Shown here one piece after another: positions 41,053-51,978 of a DNA stretch of 64,000 nt. The DNA is from Dillenia suffruticosa (Eukaryota > Streptophyta > Magnoliopsida > Dilleniales > Dilleniaceae). Position numbers and translations under genes: made by a program. The stretch's first letter is position 1; every line of letters starts with the position of its first letter. The notes beneath the pieces were generated by a model. It was not told the DNA's origin. It searched no databases and worked only from the letters and a program-made list of their open reading frames with translations. The stretch spans positions 6,656,001-6,720,000 of the forward strand of contig JAVTVX010000017.1 in assembly GCA_033439265.1 (NCBI GenBank), written 5' to 3'.

Positions 41053-41733
41053 GTGTTAAAATCCGTTTTACATCTTTCTTATCCTAATTTCCTTTTTGGT
41101 TTTTCTTACCTTCTTTTACTTAACTATGGATTAGATATCATAAAGGTTCTATATCTAAATCTAAACCAAACTTTATACAATGGAATTGAAATTTTAAAAA
41201 TGATTCTGATTCTTTTTTAAAATTTGAACCCAAATTAGAGTTTAAAATAAAACCGAAATCTTTTAACGAAAAATCGTAAATAATCAAGCAAGAGCCTTAA
41301 ACTCAGAATTGAACTAGAATTATCATATTTGTTTTGATTTTGAATTCATATTTTTTCATCAAACTAAACCATCTAATTCTAGTTCAGTTCTGATTCAGTA
41401 AGAAATATTAAATATCTCTACTACTAATGCAACATTTATTTTACAATTTTTTTAACTCAAATATTTTTAACATTTTTTATTTCCAAACAGTGTGGATGCA
41501 TCTTCTTTTACTTGTGTATCACCTTCCATATCCCGTTAACCAAATTGCACCTACTCATTTATTGTCACTCTTCTTTAAAAACTCTTAAGCTAAATACAAT
41601 TCCATTGATTAACCCAATCCAAATAGGAAACAACTACATGTAAATTTCCAAACGATCAAACTGGGGTATGGGGTTTTCATACTATGTCTAAAATTCACAT
41701 GAAATCCAGCATGTCATATTGATATTGGCCAGT

Positions 41734-43846
41734 CTACAACAAAAGCTCCTTATTGAAAATCCAACTGAACTTAACACCCCGAGGCTGCAGCATGCGGGCG
41801 CGTTTATCTGCCCTCTCTTCCAGCTTCCTAATCCTCGGCGACAGAGCACACACAAAATCCTGCGCCTTTCTGCCCTCATCGTTCAATCCTTCCATCTTCT
41901 CTAATCTCCACCGTCCAACCAAAAACTCCAGAATGTCCGCGTAATCCGAAGCCGTATACACCCCAATCCGCTGCGCCGCGGCAGAAAAATGTTGGAAAAG
42001 CGACGGATCAACGCCGTCTGCCATCAGATGAGCTGGCATTGTGATCTTCTTCTTCATCATGTCAGCGATGGCCAGGATTGCTCCGTTGGGGTCCACTTCT
42101 AGAAGCTTCTCGACGGTGAGGGAGTAAGCGCTTTCATGACGCCTTTCGTCGGATGCAATAGAACCGCAGATTTTGGCGAGTACTGGATCACCGCTTTCTT
42201 TGGCGAGTCGGGCCGTGTTGCCGTGTGACACGAAGGCGGCCCGTTCTTGAAAGGATGTGTAGGCGAAGAGCAAAGAGGGGTTGGTCTCTGTTCCTATATC
42301 CTGTAAAAATATGTTACACCCAAAACATTTTTTTTTTTTTTTGTTTTTGGTTATGTCTTTAAGGAAAAATAAATATTATTATTAAAAGCGTGAAAACGTA
42401 GGAGACCGAACAGAACAGAGAAAATAGAAAAATATATGTGCCCAAATAACTCAAAGTAAATCTTTGAGATTTGAAACAACCTAAATTCAACGTAAAATCT
42501 ATGAAAATTTTAAAAATATGTTATTTCTAAATTCATATGTTATTCGGCTACAATTTCTTGAGATTTATTTCTATTTGATTTTATTTTACTCAAAAAAATT
42601 TTTAAGATTTAAAATTCACGTTATATTAATAAATTTTTCTTCCACCCCACTTGACCTCAACTTACCCCTACCCGCCACGGGGGGTTAAAAGGCAAGTGGA
42701 GTTATTTTTATTTAAAAAAGGAAAATTAAATTTTGTTTCCTATGAGAAATGAATAAAATTAATAAACTTATTTGATTTAAGATAAAGATATATAGGAAAG
42801 GGGAGAACCAAATCTAACCAACCCTAATTTGTAAATAGAAACAATGAAAGAGTAGAAACCTCGTAGGCAAAAATCAATCCTATGGCTTACTCCATTTTTG
42901 CAATCTTGAGTAGTCTTCTCTCAATTCTGTTCAAATTTGAATTATTCTGCCGACAGTCATTGAACATTGCTAGGAAGTTAAGAAAATGAATCATGGCGTC
43001 TTCGTGAAATGATTTGGGTACTAATGTAATTTAATCAAAACATGCATGCACATTTTGTAACGTTTTAGGAGTGCCGCTCACCATTCCTGCTCCAATCAAA
43101 AACTGCACCGTCCTCTCAATCATGAGCATATCGACCCGACCCGAAAGATACAAGTAGGTTCGGAGAAGATCCCCATGCCGATTCTCTTCCGCAGACCAGG
43201 CCCGGAGCCATTGGGCCCATGGGCTTAGGCTCGCTCCGGTCTCGTCGCGAATCCCATCATGAGCATTAAACCATGTTTGATAAGTTGGAAGAGCGTCTTC
43301 AGTGATCATATTGCCAACGAGCACCACCATGTACTCGTCGGGTAAATGGGCCGTTCTCTCACGCAAAGCCAGAACCTGGTCCACGAATTCTTCTTTCGGC
43401 AATGATGGGTCGGGTAGGAAATCGTTGGCTGCCAGCATTTGTCCACGGGCTTGAGTAGTGGGAGGACAAATTGTGTGGCCCAATTCTCTAGTGACTTGAT
43501 TTGGGTACCATGTCATGGACACCACTCAGTATCCAGACCTTTATCCCGATTAATCCGGATCGACGTGGCTTCTGTTCGGAGGGCGGGTCCCATAACGGGG
43601 AACGCTCCATACACATGAGGGTCCGATACTCCCAACAAGAATCAAATTTCAGTCATGTTTAAGGGAACTCAACCCATGTCCAGTCTGTGACTTATGATTT
43701 CAGCTTTTTCTAAGTGCATTGAGTGCTTCACTTGTGGGCGGTGCGCAGAAACAGCCACGGCGGAGATGGATCGGGCTCGGCGGTGCTGGCCATTTGATAG
43801 GAGTGGGATTGTGTGTGTGTGTGGGGAAGTAGACTGATGACTGCAG
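41734..43846 (-). pseudogene. Acyl-ACP desaturase pseudogene, copy 2
   Basis: Exon 3 (42300-41734) is fully open from [17 protein letters not shown] to [11 protein letters not shown] and keeps the di-iron motif SDERRHE. Exon 2 (about 43498-43082) has [25 protein letters not shown] and EENRHGDLL and ends at GM with a normal GTGAGC donor. Lesions are upstream: the transit-peptide ATG is CTG (43,844-43,846), 12 bp are missing in the transit peptide (WNLMQ region), a 197-bp SINE-like insertion splits AEI from FKSLD (43,499-43,695), and one base is missing in the CWQP-NDF segment. An open frame from 43,525 across exon 2 begins inside the insertion and is not a natural start. Confidence 0.9.
43499..43695 (-). 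mobile_element. SINE-like insertion inside desaturase copy 2
   Basis: Same position, orientation and family as the insertion at 15,761-15,971 (GTTGGGAGTATCGGACCCTC and GATCCGGATTAATC shared), so it is one ancestral event inherited by units 1 and 3. The A-box head is partly deleted here. Confidence 0.65.
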
Positions 43847-43853
43847 GTCTCTG

Positions 43854-43947
<94 letters not shown>
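43854..43947. repeat. (CT)n microsatellite upstream of desaturase copy 2
   Basis: About 46 CT units in the presumed leader. A related GA tract is at 44,113-44,147, followed by a G run at 44,174-44,187. Confidence 0.92.
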
Positions 43948-43949
<2 letters not shown>

Positions 43950-45193
43950 GAATACCCAATACAATATGATGGTGCTTATTAATAATAGTTGAGACGAACA
44001 GTTAGAACTCTTGGTTTGTTAAAGTTACGTAAGTACCATTGCAAATTGCAAGAAATATCCTCTTGGCTGGTCCACAAAATTTTTGCGGGGGGAAACCAGG
44101 GGGCAGTGGTTTGAGAGAGAGAGTGAGAGAGAGAGAGAGAGAGAGTTGAAAGGATTTGAGAGAGAGAACAGTGGGGGGGGGGGGGGGAGGGGTGGTTTTA
44201 TCGAATTTTTTTAAATTGAGTAATTTAATATTTTATCTTTTTTAATCAGAAATGTCAAGTTTGACACTTGAAAATGAAAAAAAATATTAAAAAAATTTAA
44301 CCCCTTAATAGGTTTCATAATATTTGAATCGAATTAGTTGAATGAGATTTATATATGGATTGGGTTAGTGTAAAAACGAAAAATGGAGGGAGAGGTTTAA
44401 ATATTAAAATGAGAAATTTTTTATGGGTTTAAATTAAGGAAACGGGTTAAAGCCCTCAGGTGTAAATAGTAGTTGTACACGTATTTCAGTCCCACAAATA
44501 GGGGTTGGCTGCATTTGTCTTAGATTTGATGCAACAGCCATCAAATTCTAATCTTACCATAATTGTTGGTTAACCTCGGTCTCCCCGACGTGAATCTTGT
44601 ATTTAAAAATTTAAAAAACAAAGACTCTTTAATCTTACGTATGGTAATTATTAATTTTTTTGTAGACTTCATTTTCATCTTTACTTTTAAATAATATTAT
44701 TATGAGAAAAAACATTTTCATTTCTGGAAGTAATAAATCACAAATGTATCTGATTCAAAAGACAATTTTTACTTTTATAATAAGAAAATAAAAACAACGA
44801 ATAAATAAATCAAATCCTGTATTATAGTTTATGTAGAATTTTTTAATTTTTTATTTGATTTAAAATATGTTTTGCTTAATCTGAAGTTATTTTTTTTGTT
44901 AGATAAATGAATTCTTCAACTATAGAGAATCTTAAAGAGCATCGTGTTATTTCTTCGGATGAATTAGGATAGTTAATAGCGCCCATATATTAAAAAAATT
45001 GATTATCGTAAAAGCCATTAGATTAAATTCATGATTCGGTTTTCAATTTTGGTTATATGATTGAGTCGAAATTATTATGTCTGTTCCTATAAAAAAAAAA
45101 ATTAATCCGATAGTTTTCTTTATTCATGATTATTTTTTAAATAATTCCGATTCATGATTAAAATAATCATGAAAATTGCCGGAGCCTTAAAAA

Positions 45194-45402
45194 TTAAGGC
45201 TCTTGCATGATTACTTTTTTTAAATGAACTTATTTATTTTCTTGATTTTTTTATTTAAATAAAATAATAATCATGAATAAAATAATTCCATTTTAGTTTC
45301 TTGGATGATTTAAGGCTCTTGATCATTAAAATAATAATGGTTTTTTAGTTTCTAGCTAATTCGATCAAAATCATGAATAAATAATCATGCTAGAGCCTTA
45401 AA
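45194..45402. mobile_element. MITE, unit 3 copy
   Basis: Left TTAAGGCTCTTGCATGATTA; right TAATCATGCTAGAGCCTTAA, with one mismatch to a perfect inverted repeat. Orthologous to 19,353-19,562, so it was present before the duplication. Confidence 0.75.
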
Positions 45403-47554
45403 CCCATAATAGAACCAGAATTATTATGTCTATTCTGATTTAGAATTCATATTTTTTCCTACCAAACTAAACCTTCTGATTCTAGTTCAATTCTGATTTA
45501 TTAAGAAATATTAATGTAACATTTGTTTTATACTTTTTCCTTATGTAATCGGTCATGCCGATGAGAACATCAATTCTATGAAAATTGCTTTCTTATGTAA
45601 CATTGGCTCGAACCCAAATATAAATCATTTTATTCATATTAATTTTATTAGACGATTCTTTTTTTGGCATAGGTGGATTACTTGTTATCAATTATTATTC
45701 AGATTTTGTCCGATTAATTTTGTTCAAATACTGTGGGACTTTTCATACAGTGGTTAGCTCTTTCAAATCTTATTTCTTTACTTTTATGATTCGAATGAAA
45801 GTCTTATAGTTAAAAGAGTATAACATTTGATCGTTATATCGGTAAAAGTTTGATTTTTTATTTAAAATTTGGGTGATTCACGAGGTCCATGTGGTTCGTA
45901 ATTGGCCAAGTTAACCAAATGGTTTTATTCATACTAAAATCAAAACAAAATAAAAGCCAGAAATAGATGAAAAAAGAGGGAACCAACAAAAAGAGAGAGA
46001 TTCACGAAGTAGTGCGGTATGAGAAGAGCTGGTAGGAGAGTTGATGGTTGATTGTTTATAGGTTGCTATCTCATTATAACAACGTACAAGTAGAATTAAC
46101 TATCCTGCCTGTCCTTTGTTACGATTAAAGTACGTATTGTTATTTATAGTCGGAGACTTGATGGTTGATTGGGTGTAGGTTGAAATCAGAATGTAGCCTC
46201 ATTATAACCATATACAGGCAGAGTTAAAAGCACATTTTTTGCCGCGGGGGGGGGCTTAGTGGTTGATTGTTGATCCGTTTGCGCAAAAAGCTTTATGATG
46301 ATGGTGATTTCATTTCAACTGCTAGGATTGCAATACATGCAAAATCTTTTCCCAAATGCTAATACCCACACTGACCAAAGTCCCATGGATGCAGAGTCGG
46401 TTCGTCAGAGTTTTTAATCAAATTTTTAAATTTAAATTTTAAGAATAAAAAAATAAATGATAAAAGAGTCGACCTCTTATCCAAAAAGATAACCTAGTGA
46501 TCACAACCTATTCCTCTAACCCCATGATCCAATATTAAAATCTCGTATAATAACAAAAAGAGTTAATCTTTAAAATGAATCGATAGTGTTTAGACTAAAT
46601 TAATTGGATAATTTAGATATTTGTTGATCAACACCCAAAAAAGAAAAAAACACCATACTGCTGTTGAACTTTCCTGCATTAACCCCATCTAAGAAAGGGA
46701 TTCTAGACTCTTGAAATCAATCATAAATGCATAGAGCATACAAGTTTTAAAAAAATTTTCCTTGGTCAAGAAAAATAATCTAATTTTCACAAAGTTACGG
46801 ACACTAATCATATGCCTTGACCGACCGAGTAATAGCAGAGAACGTAACACTCCATACTAAATCCAACTTTCAGCAACCGTCTATGATCAGACCTATCCAT
46901 TGATCCAGCGTTCCTCTTATATATCCATCTATTCCAACTTTAATTCCACACCACTTCAAACACACCGTCCAAACCAAATATGTTTGAAGCAAAAATGGTT
47001 GGTTTGTTCTCCCTTTAAACTGCATAAAGGGCATACCTATTGTGGAAGATCAATACCTCTCTTTTCAAATTGTCTATTGTTGAAAGTGCCCCAAGATTTA
47101 ATCTCCACTTCATAAATAGCAGTTTTGGAGGGACTTGATGTTTCCACAGGCATTGCCAGTTTTCCTTGGTTAAAAGGTTCCTAGAATAAAGCCATAACCA
47201 CTAAACATTGCACGTCCCATTTTTACTCTTATTCCACACTAATCTATCAATTTCCTTTGTTTTAGTAAATGCTTTTGATTGATGATTAAAGTCCAAACCT
47301 AGGTGGCACTTTTGGATGTTTGATATTAAATATTTCTCATCTCTGAGCAAACTACAAACTATGCTGGCTTTTTTTCTTATAAGCAAATAAATAGAGGAAC
47401 TTATTGAAATCCCAAAAACAATGTTGTGAAACTTTCATACAATGAATTTTATAAGATTCACAGATAAATTATATCAATTTATATGATTACACCAAATTAT
47501 TTCAATACATATTCATTTCAGCGAAATAATAATCTCAGGACCACTCACTAGAAA

Positions 47555-47905
47555 TCATGCCATGTGCTCCACGCGGGCAGGGAATTGAGAGCTTGAAGCG
47601 GGGAGAGCACCAGAAATGTTGGAGCCTAGGCCAACCTGTGCATTCTTGAGCGTCGTTTCATGAACTTGGACATCATCGTCTACTTTCATCACCACGGCCT
47701 CTGGTCCATGTGGGCCTCCTATGGCAGTTCCCTTGACCTTGAAATGTTCATCAACATTTTTAGCCTCGGATCCTTCGAATGTGGCTTTCTTCTTCAGCAG
47801 GAAGAACCACCAAACAGCAAAGCAAATGAATGCAAGGACGAAGACACAACCAAAAAAGGAGATAAACACGACAAAGGTGGCAGTGGAGTTGTCCATGGAA
47901 GCCAT
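47555..47905 (-). CDS. TED6-like small single-pass membrane protein (intact)
   Basis: The 116-residue protein has a short N-terminus (MASMDNSTAT), one transmembrane helix (about residues 10-36), a basic KKK stop-transfer and an acidic cytosolic tail with KNVDEHFKVKGTAIGGPHGP and a VDDDVQVHE segment. This arrangement resembles plant TRACHEARY ELEMENT DIFFERENTIATION-RELATED 6/7 proteins, which take part in secondary-wall formation in vessels and interact with cellulose synthase. That name rests on remembered family features, not a search. I chose the second in-frame ATG (47,903-47,905) because the copy at 50,548-50,913 starts there. An upstream ATG at 47,974 would add 23 Ser/Pro-rich residues (MPNTRINQSTPP). 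It is the only unbroken copy within the duplicated units. Confidence 0.75.
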   Translation of the reverse strand: MASMDNSTATFVVFISFFGCVFVLAFICFAVWWFFLLKKKATFEGSEAKNVDEHFKVKGTAIGGPHGPEAVVMKVDDDVQVHETTLKNAQVGLGSNISGALPASSSQFPARVEHMA

Positions 47906-48082
47906 TTGGGAAGATGGTGAAGAGGATTGGATTTTGGTTGGTGGTGTTGATTGATTGATGCGAGTGTTGGGCATGAACGGTGGTGTATTTGTACTTGGTC
48001 TTTGGGATTTTATGTGAAGTTAAAGTGACTTGACTCCCATGCTAAGATATGTACTGTAGGGTGTCCTTGATTGTATTGGGAT

Positions 48083-48760
48083 ACACCTCTCTCAAAGTTT
48101 TTGTTTCCTTGAGGATGCTTCTACTCCCACAAGTTATGCAGAAATCACTGCGTGAAAACTACATTTCCATTTTCCCTACTTCGGTTACTCATTTCTTTGA
48201 TCTGTGAAAGGAGAAATCAAAAATTAATTTGATGAAGACCCAATAACCTAAGTTTTTTAATTTTGAAAAATTAGATAGCCAATTTTCTAAAATTTCAAAG
48301 TACAATCATAATCGCTAGATCTTGGAGCTCCATCAATTTTAGAGTTATTGATGTACACCACTTTTTGGGAACATGAAAGTGTGCTTTATTCTTTTGACCT
48401 ATATACAAATGAGAGGGGAATAGAAATTCCCTCTCAATGCTACTTAAAAACAAATTCCCTTAATAACTACAAAATATTTTTCCTTTTCAATCCCTTAATG
48501 AGGGTGCTTAAGCTTCTCTTTTTATTATGAAAAATCTTGTTTGTATTTAATCTGTCATTTTGAACACGTCATTTATCAAGCCAAAATAACAATTTTTTTA
48601 ATACATGATCGCGTCAAACCCCTTTTGAATAAATTACAACCTGCATTTCGGGAAAAATGTAATTTTATTAGATTTGAGAAGGGGCAAACCTGTCCACACT
48701 TAGTCCAATTGGGAGCTGGATTTGAGATTAATTGTTCCTTTTATAAAGCATGGATGACGG
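48083..48760. other. Spacer present in unit 3 but absent from unit 1
   Basis: About 680 bp separates the TED6-like gene from the RNase H fragment here, whereas in unit 1 the two flanks join directly at about 39,441. A GGG(C/A)A-like junction is shared. I see no gene in it. It may be an insertion in unit 3 or a deletion in unit 1. Confidence 0.55.
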
Positions 48761-48769
48761 GCAACAGAT

Positions 48770-49370
48770 GAGCAACAGCTCGAAGAGGCAGGAGGAAGGA
48801 GTGATGAGGCTAAACACACCTAGGGCTGCTAACTTGAAGAGGTGAAAGACAAGTACAGGAGGCATATTTAGAGACAGTGCAGGGAAGTGGGTCTATGGAT
48901 ACATGATCAATATTGGAAGAGTTCAAGCGGACACGGCAGAGTTTTGGGAATCAAAAAGGGCCTGAGAGTTGCTAGAAACCGAAAGTTAAATAAGTTTGTG
49001 TAGATAGATTTCTTAAAGATTGTAAACTTGTTGGACACAGGACCATTACCCACTAAGGGTGTTGATTCAGGAATGCAGAACAATTCTGAGGGAGGTGCAG
49101 GTGAATGCTGTGAGACACGTATATAGGAAAGCTAACCACTGTGCAGATAAACTGACGTGCATGGAGCAGGAAGCGGTTATGGGAACAACAAAGCTATCAA
49201 ACCTCCCAGTTGAGCTGCTGCAATTGATTAGAGAGGATGCCGAGGGAGCCAATTTCGTGAGGATAGGAAAGCTGGTTACGGGTGCTTGGTGTGGCTCCTA
49301 TGTTGGGTTTGCGGGTGTTTCTTTTTCCTTTTTCCTTCCCCCCGCCCTTTCTATCTCTGGTACCAAAAAT
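48770..49370 (+). pseudogene. RNase H-domain retroelement fragment, unit 3
   Basis: Same fragment as at 39,447-39,890. The segment LIQECRTILREVQVNAVRHVYRKANHCADKLTCMEQEAV is open from 49,059, and the sequence continues beyond the unit 1 breakpoint. The first half (AGG-FRDSAGKWVYGY region) has stops and frameshifts. No other reverse transcriptase domain is adjacent. Confidence 0.75.
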
Positions 49371-49904
49371 TAACTAAATAAAGAATGACTCACTATTTAA
49401 GCTACAATTAGAGGTGTTATTATGGGAATCCAGTCCCATACTATCTCAGCATGTTTGAAACAAACCTTTGAAAGGATAAATCCATCCCATCCCTTATTTT
49501 GAGGTGGCCATCAAATTCATAGCCCGTCCCATCCGCTAAGGGACGATGGACAGAGTTAGTCATTCAGGTAAATAAATAAATAAATAAAATAACAACAACA
49601 ATTCAATTTATTCTTTTCTTTTATATGAAAATGTTTACATATGTGAATATTACATGTCCAATTAAGTAAAAGGATTAAGTTAATGACTAGATGACACATG
49701 GCAAAAAAAATAATTTGTTTTGTGACGTCAAGCATACGCATAAGAAGACAATACGTACAAAAAAAAACATACAATTATAGTGTTAATAAAGGACTCCAAT
49801 CGCAGCCTATGTGGGAAAATTCTCTAAAGGGGTGGATTCGGCTCTTCTCTTATTTTTAAGGGGTCATCAAATGCGTAACCCCTTCTGTCCCATATTCAAA
49901 GATC

Positions 49905-50090
49905 GAATATCAAAGGTAAGTCGGCGCCCTGAGAAAGACTTTACGTATCTTAATCAAGTGTTTGAGTTTGAGTTTTCTTGAGAACAGAAAAAACTATTTT
50001 GGAAGAAGGTCCCCTCTATAAGAGATCCGATAGTCTGATCAATCTGGATTAATCAGAATAAAACTCTGGATACCGGGGATCAGGGACAAA
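49905..50090 (+). mobile_element. Diverged SINE-family fragment
   Basis: The stretch CTGATCAATCTGGATTAATC-AGAATAAAAC and CTCTGGATACCGGGG near 50,036-50,080 matches the 3' body of the SINE family seen at 16.2-16.8 kb. The head is too diverged to define. Confidence 0.4.
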
Positions 50091-50547
50091 AATAGAATAT
50101 TCAAAGATTGAATGAACCAACCCTAAGTTTGGGCACGTTCTGACGGCACTTTCTACAATAACCAACCAAATTGCATGATAGGAGGATTTGGACAAGAGTG
50201 CAAGCTCAATGCGTGATCTGCAGCGTCAAAATTTTTGTTGGGCCCAAGATGGGCCTGGCCCAAATACAACGTGGCCCGCCTATTCTCAGTTTTTCCTTCC
50301 CATTAAATTTTTCTTCCATACACAGCAGACACGAGCAAGAATCGGGAACAAATCGCAATCAAGAAAACAATATCATGAAACTTGTGGGCTGTCATCAATT
50401 TACAGGATGAACAAAATAAATCACCCAGAATGAATTTTCCATTATTCACCTGCATGGTAATGTTTATAACATGAAATCATTTCAAATTGCAAGACACACA
50501 AAATCCAATCGGCCAAGTAACAATCTCAGCAACTGACTAGAAATCAA

Positions 50548-50913
50548 TTAGGCCTTGTTCTCCAAACTAGCAGGAAAATGAGAGGTTGAAGCCTTGTGAG
50601 CACCAGTAATGTTGTCCGATGATTTCACCTGCGAGCCTACCCCAACATGGGCATTCTTCAGGATAAGGTCTTGAACAGAGACATCATCATCTACTTTCCA
50701 CACCACGGATTCTGGTCCATGTGGGCCTCCTATAACAGTTCCCTTGACCATGAAATGTTCATCAACATTTTTAGTCTCAGTTTCTTTGACTGCCGCTTTC
50801 TTCTTAAGAAAGAAGCAGCAAACAACAAAGTAAAGGAATGCAAGAATGCAAACAGAACCAATAAAGGAGACAAACACAACAACAATGGTAGTGGAGTTGT
50901 CAGCGGAAGCCAT
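50548..50913 (-). CDS. TED6-like small single-pass membrane protein, paralogue
   Basis: 121 residues: MASADNST, a transmembrane helix (about 9-36), KKK, then a tail with KNVDEHF (48-54), GGPHGPESVVWKVDDDV (62-78) and KNAHVGVGS. It shares the layout and roughly 60 percent of residues by eye with the protein at 47,555-47,905 but lies outside the segmental duplication, so it reflects an older tandem duplication. The frame is clean and the start is the only plausible ATG. An AAATATAAAC TATA-like box lies about 95-105 bp upstream (near 51,010). Role by family: vessel/fibre secondary wall (inferred). Confidence 0.78.
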   Translation of the reverse strand: MASADNSTTIVVVFVSFIGSVCILAFLYFVVCCFFLKKKAAVKETETKNVDEHFMVKGTVIGGPHGPESVVWKVDDDVSVQDLILKNAHVGVGSQVKSSDNITGAHKASTSHFPASLENKA

Positions 50914-51170
50914 TTAGAAGATAGTGAGAATGGCGACGTTAGTGAATTTGGCTGATGTTCCCGGGTTAGTGATTCAATTGGTGGGTCTTGGTTGGAGGGA
51001 GGGGTTCGTTTATATTTGGCCTTGGGATTTATGCGAAGTTCAAGTGACTTGACTCTCATTCTAAGGTATGTAATGTAGGTCGTCATTGATTGTATTGGAA
51101 AACACTCCTCATATCGACGAAGGCCTCCACCCCACAAGTTATTAAGATATGACAGGATGAAAGTTGCTTT

Positions 51171-51175
<5 letters not shown>

Positions 51176-51220
<45 letters not shown>
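51176..51220. repeat. (CT)n microsatellite
   Basis: About 21 CT units between the TED6-like gene and the TBL gene. Confidence 0.9.
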
Positions 51221-51223
<3 letters not shown>

Positions 51224-51978
51224 ACCCCCACATACAGCCACAAACAATAATCTCGTCAGGTTTTTACAGCCGATAGAAAACAAAGAAGTCCTTGTGCTAG
51301 AGTTTCTAATTAATATTTACAAGTCATAAGATTTTACAAAATTAAGAAATTTTAAAGGCTCAAGTCTCTTTTTGGCCACCGAGTTGTGGCCCAGACCACT
51401 TGAGAACTATTGCTAAATTATTAAATCTCATCACTTGTCTAGAGTTCTAGTCTTTTAATTGTAAAATTTTGATACAACTTTCCATTGTTTACAAAATTAA
51501 TTTACATTTGTTACTCATGTCAGTCCATACGGTTCCCAAAATCCTCTATAAATATAGAGGTACATAGAAATCTCACAAACTGCCTCACACTGGAAGAACC
51601 TTCAATGATTGAGAACCAATAATTTGACCAACAAAATCGTAAGGAAAGAACACACCATTAATGAATCTAAAAATAAGCCATTCTTTGTTTCTTAGATTAG
51701 AGCATCCACAAGCAATGCTATTACCTTATTCTGAGTAAATTTGAGTTCTTAAATTCATTGACTTTCTTCAACCTAGAAAATTTATTCGCATCAATTACAC
51801 CTTCCAAACATAGTAAACTGAAGATGCACAGTTGAACATTAATTCAAGATGCTGCAAATAAAGGTATTAGAAAAACCCAAAAAAAAAAAAATTGTTGTAA
51901 TAATAACGGAGCTACTAAATCAAAAGAACAGCCAGGAACAAAACTTGCTAAGACAGAAGCATAAAAGAACATACTTGT

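Larger units (their letters stand above)
39902..41470. repeat. Segmental duplication unit 2 (truncated)
   Basis: Starts inside desaturase exon 2, runs through exon 1 and leader, then continues to spacer that matches about 19,545-19,700 of unit 1 (for example CAAGAGCCTTAAA and CCAAACTAAACCATCTAATTCTAG). It ends at about 41,470, where similarity to the left edge of unit 1 (13,540) starts again as unit 3. Confidence 0.7.
41470..49240. repeat. Segmental duplication unit 3 (compact copy)
   Basis: Collinear with unit 1 but about 7.8 kb long. It keeps the empty sites for the Helitron (about 46,204-46,210), for the 1.65-kb element (about 44,500) and for the 161-bp SINE (about 43,995), and a single copy of the 584-bp repeat. 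The TED6-like gene here is intact. Confidence 0.9.

Noticed and set aside
43031..43525. Desaturase copy 2 exon 2 as an independent 164-codon gene starting MVSMTWYP
   Set aside because: The first residues come from the SINE-like insert and from a frame that differs from the true upstream coding frame. It is part of the pseudogene.
43669..43964. Minus-strand frames rich in Arg-Glu repeats
   Set aside because: Direct readings of the (CT)n microsatellite joined to the desaturase leader.
50730..51137. 135-codon minus-strand frame overlapping the third TED6-like gene
   Set aside because: It runs in a different frame over the promoter and N-terminal part of the TED6-like gene and has no conserved counterpart in the other copies.
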